Positions 59,567-64,000 of a DNA stretch of 64,000 nucleotides are shown piece by piece. Both the position numbers and the translations under genes were made by a program. The stretch comes from DATHTC01 sp963746805. GTDB taxonomy: Bacteria > Actinomycetota > Thermoleophilia > Gaiellales > Gaiellaceae. Position 1 is the stretch's first letter. Every line of letters starts with the position of its first letter. Under the pieces are notes generated by a model. That model was not told the origin of the DNA. It worked only from the letters and a program-made list of their open reading frames with translations, and did not search any database. The DNA lies in the NCBI GenBank assembly GCA_963746805.1, contig CAVVCQ010000001.1, forward strand, positions 806,001 to 870,000, read 5' to 3'.

Positions 59567-61200
59567 AGTACGTCTTCATCACCGGCGGGGTCGTCTCGTC
59601 GCTCGGCAAGGGCATCGTCGCCGCCTCGCTCGGCCGGCTGCTGAAGGAGCGCGGCCTCAAGGTGCAGGTGCAGAAGTTCGACCCGTACCTCAACGTCGAC
59701 CCGGGGACGATGAGCCCCTTCCAGCACGGCGAGGTGTTCGTCACCGAGGACGGCGCCGAGACCGATCTCGACATCGGGCACTACGAGCGGTTCATCGACG
59801 AGAACCTCTCGCGGAACGCGAACCACACGGCCGGCGGCATCTGGTACTCGGTGCTCCGCAAGGAGCGCAAGGGCGAGTACCTCGGCTCGACCGTCCAGGT
59901 GATCCCGCACATCACGAACGAGATCAAGGAGCGGATCCGGCGCGTCGCGGTGCAGGACCCGGCCGACGTCGTCATCTCGGAGATCGGCGGCACCGTCGGC
60001 GACATCGAGTCGCAGCCGTTCCTCGAGGCGATCCGCCAGTTCCGGCGCGAGGTCGGCCCCGAGAACGTCCTCTACCTCCACTGCACACTCGTCCCGTTCA
60101 TCGAGGCGGCCGGCGAGCTGAAGACGAAGCCGACGCAGCACTCCGTGAACGAGCTGCGGCGCATCGGTATCCACCCGGACGTCGTCGTCTGCCGCTCGCA
60201 CGAGCCGCTCTCACGCGACATCCGCGACAAGATCGCGCTCTTCGCCGACGTCGACGGCCGCGCCGTGGTGGCGAGCCCGGACGTGCACGACGTGTACCTG
60301 ATCCCGGAGGTGCTGCAGGAGGAGGGGCTCGACGAGCTCGTCTGCGAGCGGCTCGGGATCGACGCGCCGCCGCCTCCGAACCTCGGCGAGTGGGACGACC
60401 TGCTCGAGCGGATCCGCAGCCTCGGCGCCGAGACGGTCCGCATCGCGCTCGTCGGCAAGTACGTGAAGCTCCACGACGCCTACCTCTCGGTGCACGAGGC
60501 GCTGAAGCACGCCGGCCTGCACCACCGCTGCCGCGTCGAGGTCACGTGGGTCGACGCCGAGCACATGTCCTACGACGAGGCAGTCGAGACCTTCGAGCAG
60601 GTCGACGGCGTGCTCGTCCCCGGCGGCTTCGGCTCGCGCGGGTGGGAGGGCAAGATCCTCGCCTGCCGCGTCGCGCGCGAGCACGGGATCCCGTACCTGG
60701 GGATCTGCCTCGGGATGCACGTCGCCGTCTCGGAGTTCGCGCGCCACGTCGCGGAGCTCGAGGGCGCGAACTCGACGGAGATGGATCCCGAGACGCCGCA
60801 CCCCGTGATCGACCTCCTCCCGGAGCAGAAGCAGGTCGAGGACCTCGGTGGGACGATGCGGCTCGGCGCGCAGGCCGTCGAGCTCGCGCCCGAGACGCAG
60901 GCCCAGGAGCTCTACGGCGGCGACGTCGTCCACGAGCGGCACCGGCACCGCTACGAGGTGAACAACCAGTACCGGCCGCGGCTCGAGGAGCTCGGGCTGA
61001 CGGTCTCCGGGACGTTCCAGGAGGGCCGGCTCGTGGAGATCGTGGAGCTGCCGGACCACCCGTGGTTCGTCGCAAGCCAGTTCCATCCGGAGTTCAAGTC
61101 CCGGCCGACGCGGCCGGCGCCGCTCTTCCGCGGCTTTGTCGGCGCGGCCCTCAGCCGGGCGCGCGAGCGGAGCGGCGTCGAGGCGCGAGCGCTTCGCTGA
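59563..61200 (+). CDS. pyrG: CTP synthase
   Basis: 545 residues. Synthetase domain: KYVFITGGVVSSLGKG, QKFDPYLNVDPGTMSPFQHGEVFVTEDGAETDLDIGHYERF in pieces, SEIGGTVGDIES. Glutaminase domain: LVPGGFGSRGWEGK and the nucleophile Cys in GICLGMHVAV, with late His/Glu in SQFHPEFKSRP. It makes CTP from UTP, ATP and glutamine. GTG start overlaps the upstream stop (GTGA). Confidence 0.97.
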   Translation: MKYVFITGGVVSSLGKGIVAASLGRLLKERGLKVQVQKFDPYLNVDPGTMSPFQHGEVFVTEDGAETDLDIGHYERFIDENLSRNANHTAGGIWYSVLRKERKGEYLGSTVQVIPHITNEIKERIRRVAVQDPADVVISEIGGTVGDIESQPFLEAIRQFRREVGPENVLYLHCTLVPFIEAAGELKTKPTQHSVNELRRIGIHPDVVVCRSHEPLSRDIRDKIALFADVDGRAVVASPDVHDVYLIPEVLQEEGLDELVCERLGIDAPPPPNLGEWDDLLERIRSLGAETVRIALVGKYVKLHDAYLSVHEALKHAGLHHRCRVEVTWVDAEHMSYDEAVETFEQVDGVLVPGGFGSRGWEGKILACRVAREHGIPYLGICLGMHVAVSEFARHVAELEGANSTEMDPETPHPVIDLLPEQKQVEDLGGTMRLGAQAVELAPETQAQELYGGDVVHERHRHRYEVNNQYRPRLEELGLTVSGTFQEGRLVEIVELPDHPWFVASQFHPEFKSRPTRPAPLFRGFVGAALSRARERSGVEARALR

Positions 61201-61567
61201 CCTCGTCCGTCGGCCAGCCGACCGACACGTAGACCGTCAGCCCGGCGACGACCGCCTCCTGCGAGCGGTACTCGAAGAGGAACGTCGAGCCGTCCTTCCG
61301 CGTCAGCTCGATGCGCCCACGCTTCGTCCGGGCCGCGTCGGCCTCGTGCTCGCCCTCTGCCGTCTCCGGGGACAGCGCGACGTCGTCCACCGTGAGCGTG
61401 ACGAGCTCTTCACGCTCGTACCCGAGGGCGTCGCAGGCCTTCTGGTTGGCCGCGACATAGCGGCCGTCCTCGTCGAAGACGAAGACGAGCACCGGACCGG
61501 CGTCGATAGCCTCTCCGATCAGGCTCGCCTGGACGAGCGGCTGCGCGACGTTCGATTGCTTCCGCAC
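61151..61567 (-). CDS. Single PAS-domain protein
   Basis: 138 residues: AGPVLVFVFDEDGRYVAANQKACDALGYERE is the classic PAS opening (in parts), followed by TRKDGSTFLFEYRSQEAVV. There is no output domain, so it may sense a ligand and act on a partner. Its 3' end overlaps the end of pyrG by 50 bases on the opposite strand. Confidence 0.75.
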   Translation of the reverse strand: MRKQSNVAQPLVQASLIGEAIDAGPVLVFVFDEDGRYVAANQKACDALGYEREELVTLTVDDVALSPETAEGEHEADAARTKRGRIELTRKDGSTFLFEYRSQEAVVAGLTVYVSVGWPTDEVSEALAPRRRSARAPG

Positions 61568-61607
61568 CTGGGTCTCAAACCCCTTTGCGTACGACAGATT
61601 TCGGTAG

Positions 61608-62762
61608 ATGAACGTACCACTTGCTGCCGCATCCGGCCAGATGTCCGAGGTGCTCGACCTGTTCCTCGAGCTCGCAGCGCTGCCGACGCCGCCGGGGCGG
61701 GAGCGGGCCGCGGCCGACCTCGTCGCGCGCTACCTCCGCGACCTCGCGCTCGACGTCGAGGAGGACGACGCGGGTGCGGCCGTCGGCGGCGACACGGGCA
61801 ACCTGCTGGCGCGGGTTCCGCCAACGTCCGACGAGGGCCTGCCGCTGTTCCTCTGTGCGCACCTCGACACGGTCCCGCCGGAAGGGCCGATCGAGCCGGT
61901 CGTCGCGGACGGGGTGGTCCGGAACAGGGCTGGGACGATCCTCGGCGCCGACAACAAGGCGACGGTCGCGGCGATGCTCGTCGCCGCCGCCACGATCCTG
62001 CGCGAGAACCGGCCGCACGCCGGCATCGAGCTGCTGTTCACGCCGAAGGAAGAGGTCGGGCTCCTCGGCGCGGCCGCCTTCGACCACACGCGGCTGCTCG
62101 CACGGGTCGGGTACGTCTACGACCAGGCGGCGCCGATCGGGCAGATCGTCCTCGGCGCGCCGACGCAACGCTCGCTCCACGTCCGCTTCCACGGCCGGCC
62201 GGCGCACGCCGGGATGGTCCCGGAAGAAGGCCGCTCGGCGATCGCGGCCGCGGCCCGAGCGATCGCCGAGCTCCGGCTCGGGCGGCTCGACGACGAGACC
62301 ACGGCGAATGTCGGGACGATCGTCGGCGGCACCGCCCGCAACATCGTCCCGGAGTGGTGCACGTTCGAGGCCGAGGCCCGCTCGCACGACGAGCGCAAGC
62401 TCCAGGACCTCGTGCAGGAGATGCTCGACTCGATCACGTTCGCCGCCCAGGCGGCCGACTGCGAGGTCGAGACCCAGATCGAGGAGACCTACCGCGGCTA
62501 CCGCTTCCGTCGCGAGGACGTGCCGGTGCGGCTCGCCGCCGACGCGCTGCGTGCCGTCGGCGCCGAGCCGACGTACGCCCTCACCGGCGGCGGCGCCGAC
62601 GCGAACGTCTTCACGGCGCGGGGGATCCCGTGCGTCAACGTCGCGAACGGGATGGCCGAGATCCACACGCCGGACGAGCACGTGGCCGTCGCCGACCTCG
62701 ATCGCATGGTCGCCTTCACGCTCGCCCTCGTCGAGGAGGCCCGCGGTGCCGCTCTCGCTTAG
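61608..62762 (+). CDS. M20-family metallopeptidase (PepT-like)
   Basis: 384 residues. Metal ligands: CAHLDTVPPEGP, LGADNKATVAAM, TPKEEVGLLGAAAFD (catalytic Glu) and NGMAEIHTPDEHV. A dimerisation domain lies at about residues 180-290 (FHGRPAHAGMVPEEGRSAI). It removes an N-terminal residue from small peptides, tripeptides by analogy to PepT. ATG at 61608; another at 61641 is possible. Confidence 0.87.
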   Translation: MNVPLAAASGQMSEVLDLFLELAALPTPPGRERAAADLVARYLRDLALDVEEDDAGAAVGGDTGNLLARVPPTSDEGLPLFLCAHLDTVPPEGPIEPVVADGVVRNRAGTILGADNKATVAAMLVAAATILRENRPHAGIELLFTPKEEVGLLGAAAFDHTRLLARVGYVYDQAAPIGQIVLGAPTQRSLHVRFHGRPAHAGMVPEEGRSAIAAAARAIAELRLGRLDDETTANVGTIVGGTARNIVPEWCTFEAEARSHDERKLQDLVQEMLDSITFAAQAADCEVETQIEETYRGYRFRREDVPVRLAADALRAVGAEPTYALTGGGADANVFTARGIPCVNVANGMAEIHTPDEHVAVADLDRMVAFTLALVEEARGAALA

Positions 62763-63717
62763 GCGCGGGCGCGTCACCGCGGTCTTCGAGCGCCTCGACG
62801 GGCTCGTGCGGCTCGAGGTCGACGGGATCGCGTGCGTCGCGTATCCGGAGCTGACCGGCGACGTCGAGGAGGGCGACGACGTCCTCGTCAACGAGCAGGC
62901 GCAGCTGCTCGGCCTCGGCTCGGGCGGCTTCGACGTGCTGCACGCGAACCTGACGCGCGGGCTCGGCCTCGACGCGGAGCCGGGCGCGCACGTGATGAAG
63001 CTGCCGTACACGCCGGTCCAGCACGCCGTTCGCCACGTCGAGGAGGACGGCGAGCTCGCACCCGAGCTCGGGGGGCTCCCCGTCGTCTGCTGCACGCTCC
63101 ACAGCCAGGTGCTCCCGGTGCTCGCCGGGCTCGCCGGGGCACGCTGCGCGTACGTGCAGCTGCCGGGCGGTGCGCTCCCGGTCGGGCTGTCGGACACCCT
63201 GCGGATCGTCCGGGTCGAGACGGTCGCCGTCGGTGCCTGCTTCGGTGGCAGCCACGCGGCGGTGAACGTCGCGTCCGCGCTCGCGTGGGCCGCGTCGGCG
63301 GGCTTCGACGCCGTCGTCTGCTCGATCGGGCCGGGCATCGTCGGGACCGGGAGCAGGCTCGGGCACGGGGCTGCAGCGGCAGCGGAGGCGGCGAACGCGG
63401 CTCGGGCCCTCGACGGCGTGGCCGTGCTCGCGGCCCGCGTCTCGGACGCCGATGCGCGCGACCGGCACCGCGGCGTGTCGCACCACACGGAGGCCGTCCT
63501 CGAGCTCGCCTTCGGCTGGCCCGTCGTGGCCTGGCCGAAGGGGTGGGAGGCGCCGGACCGGATCGCGTCGCTCACGGAGGTCGAGACCGCCGGTTGGCGC
63601 GAGGCCTGCGCCGGCCTGCCGCTCTCACACATGGGCCGCGGGCCGGACGAGGATCCGCGCTTCTTCGAGGCCGCCTACGCCGCCGGCGTGCTCGCTCGGA
63701 CGCTGTGGCCGTCGTGA
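62746..63717 (+). CDS. DUF3866 family protein
   Basis: 323 residues: RRGRVTAVFERLDGLVRLEVDG, DVLVNEQAQLLGLGSGGFD, LPYTPVQHAVRH and SIGPGIVGTGSRLGHGA are recognisable DUF3866 segments; the GIVGTGSRLGHG loop suggests nucleotide or phosphate binding. Function unknown. GTG start lies 17 bases inside the preceding peptidase gene. Confidence 0.82.
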   Translation: MPLSLRRGRVTAVFERLDGLVRLEVDGIACVAYPELTGDVEEGDDVLVNEQAQLLGLGSGGFDVLHANLTRGLGLDAEPGAHVMKLPYTPVQHAVRHVEEDGELAPELGGLPVVCCTLHSQVLPVLAGLAGARCAYVQLPGGALPVGLSDTLRIVRVETVAVGACFGGSHAAVNVASALAWAASAGFDAVVCSIGPGIVGTGSRLGHGAAAAAEAANAARALDGVAVLAARVSDADARDRHRGVSHHTEAVLELAFGWPVVAWPKGWEAPDRIASLTEVETAGWREACAGLPLSHMGRGPDEDPRFFEAAYAAGVLARTLWPS

Positions 63718-64000
63718 TGGAGGAGCGGCGGGTCGGCCCGGTCGTCGGCCTCGGCACGTGGAACACGTTCGACGCGGACGCGGACCTCGCGGGCCGGATC
63801 CTCGAGGCGGCGCTCACGGCGGGCGTGCGGGTCGTCGACACGTCTCCGATGTACCGGGGCGCGGAGGCGTCGCTCGCCGCCGCGCTCGAGGGCCGCCGCG
63901 ACGGCGTCACGGTCGCGACGAAGATCTGGACGCCGTCGCCCGACGAGGCCCGCGAGCAGCTCGAGCGCCAGCTCGGCTGGTACGGGCACGTCGAGCTGGA
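63717..64000 (+). CDS. Aldo/keto reductase (3' truncated by the window)
   Basis: N-terminal 95 residues of an aldo/keto reductase barrel: VGLGTWNTFDADADL, VRVVDTSPMYRGAEASL (Asp and the catalytic Tyr), VTVATKIWTPS (catalytic Lys). The catalytic His lies near YGHVELE at the window edge. The ATG overlaps the DUF3866 stop by one base; the GTG one codon before is also possible. Confidence 0.85.
   Translation, partial: MEERRVGPVVGLGTWNTFDADADLAGRILEAALTAGVRVVDTSPMYRGAEASLAAALEGRRDGVTVATKIWTPSPDEAREQLERQLGWYGHVEL

Noticed and set aside
63717..64000. The two aldo/keto reductase fragments at the window edges as one gene on a circular molecule
   Set aside because: There is no overlapping sequence to join them and the N- and C-terminal pieces need not be from the same subfamily.

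Overview
The window is a GC-rich, gene-dense bacterial chromosome segment with GTG/TTG starts, 4-base stop/start overlaps and housekeeping operons. The order tlyA-nadK-recN-steA-steB-pyrG matches the actinobacterial (Mycobacterium-type) arrangement. With SteA/SteB, a SigB-type sigma factor, an AroK-AroB fusion and many apparently leaderless promoters, it points to Actinobacteria; a deep lineage such as Thermoleophilia (Gaiellales/Solirubrobacterales) is my inference. No plasmid, phage, integrase or CRISPR signal was seen.

Layout. 0-5.7 kb: a truncated aldo/keto reductase-kinase-HAD fusion, a peroxiredoxin-like protein, a DUF1349 protein, a glyoxalase-fold protein, then a looser stretch with three tiny Cys/His proteins, small membrane proteins, a decayed direct repeat and tRNA-Glu. 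5.7-12.4 kb: a membrane class III cyclase, then a minus-strand MoxR/DUF58/DUF4129 operon. 12.6-18.9 kb: tRNA-Gln, an HD-domain protein, a membrane protein, a probable heterodimeric ABC exporter and a uracil-DNA glycosylase-family protein. 18.9-24.5 kb: histidine degradation (ftcD, hutH, hutU, hutI). 25-29 kb: MBL hydrolase, hisS, aspS. 29-34.4 kb: a coiled-coil DivIVA-like protein, a Glu/Pro-rich membrane protein, a double-psi barrel protein, a 6S-like RNA, mnmA, and a DUF948/anti-sigma-like/sigma operon. 34.4-40.5 kb: LtrA-like protein, alaS, ruvX, mltG, aroE. 40.5-43.1 kb: a secreted VWA/DUF11 protein and a response regulator interrupt the shikimate genes, which resume as aroC, aroKB, aroQ. 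From 46 to 61 kb a block runs peptidase-efp-biotin carrier fusion-accC-asp23-nusB-(small protein)-ispA-tlyA-nadK-recN-steA-MOSC-steB-glycosyltransferase fusion-pyrG. It ends with a PAS protein, an M20 peptidase, a DUF3866 protein and the start of another aldo/keto reductase.

Most unusual: three intergenic copies (near 9.9, 38.2 and 49.5 kb) of an element exactly 164 bp long. It folds into one long hairpin. Paired arms differ between copies but stay complementary, while unpaired core strings are conserved. All copies lie in the sense orientation between co-transcribed genes, and the 3' arm carries purine-rich, Shine-Dalgarno-like sequence next to the following start codon. This looks like an undescribed structured RNA or RNA-like repeat.

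Also notable: a biotin carrier protein fused to a carboxyltransferase-like domain that has lost all its metal ligands; about sixteen genes with a TANNNT hexamer 6-9 nt before the start codon (leaderless transcription); and about a dozen single-base indels in otherwise intact, often essential genes, which I read mainly as assembly or sequencing errors rather than pseudogenes.
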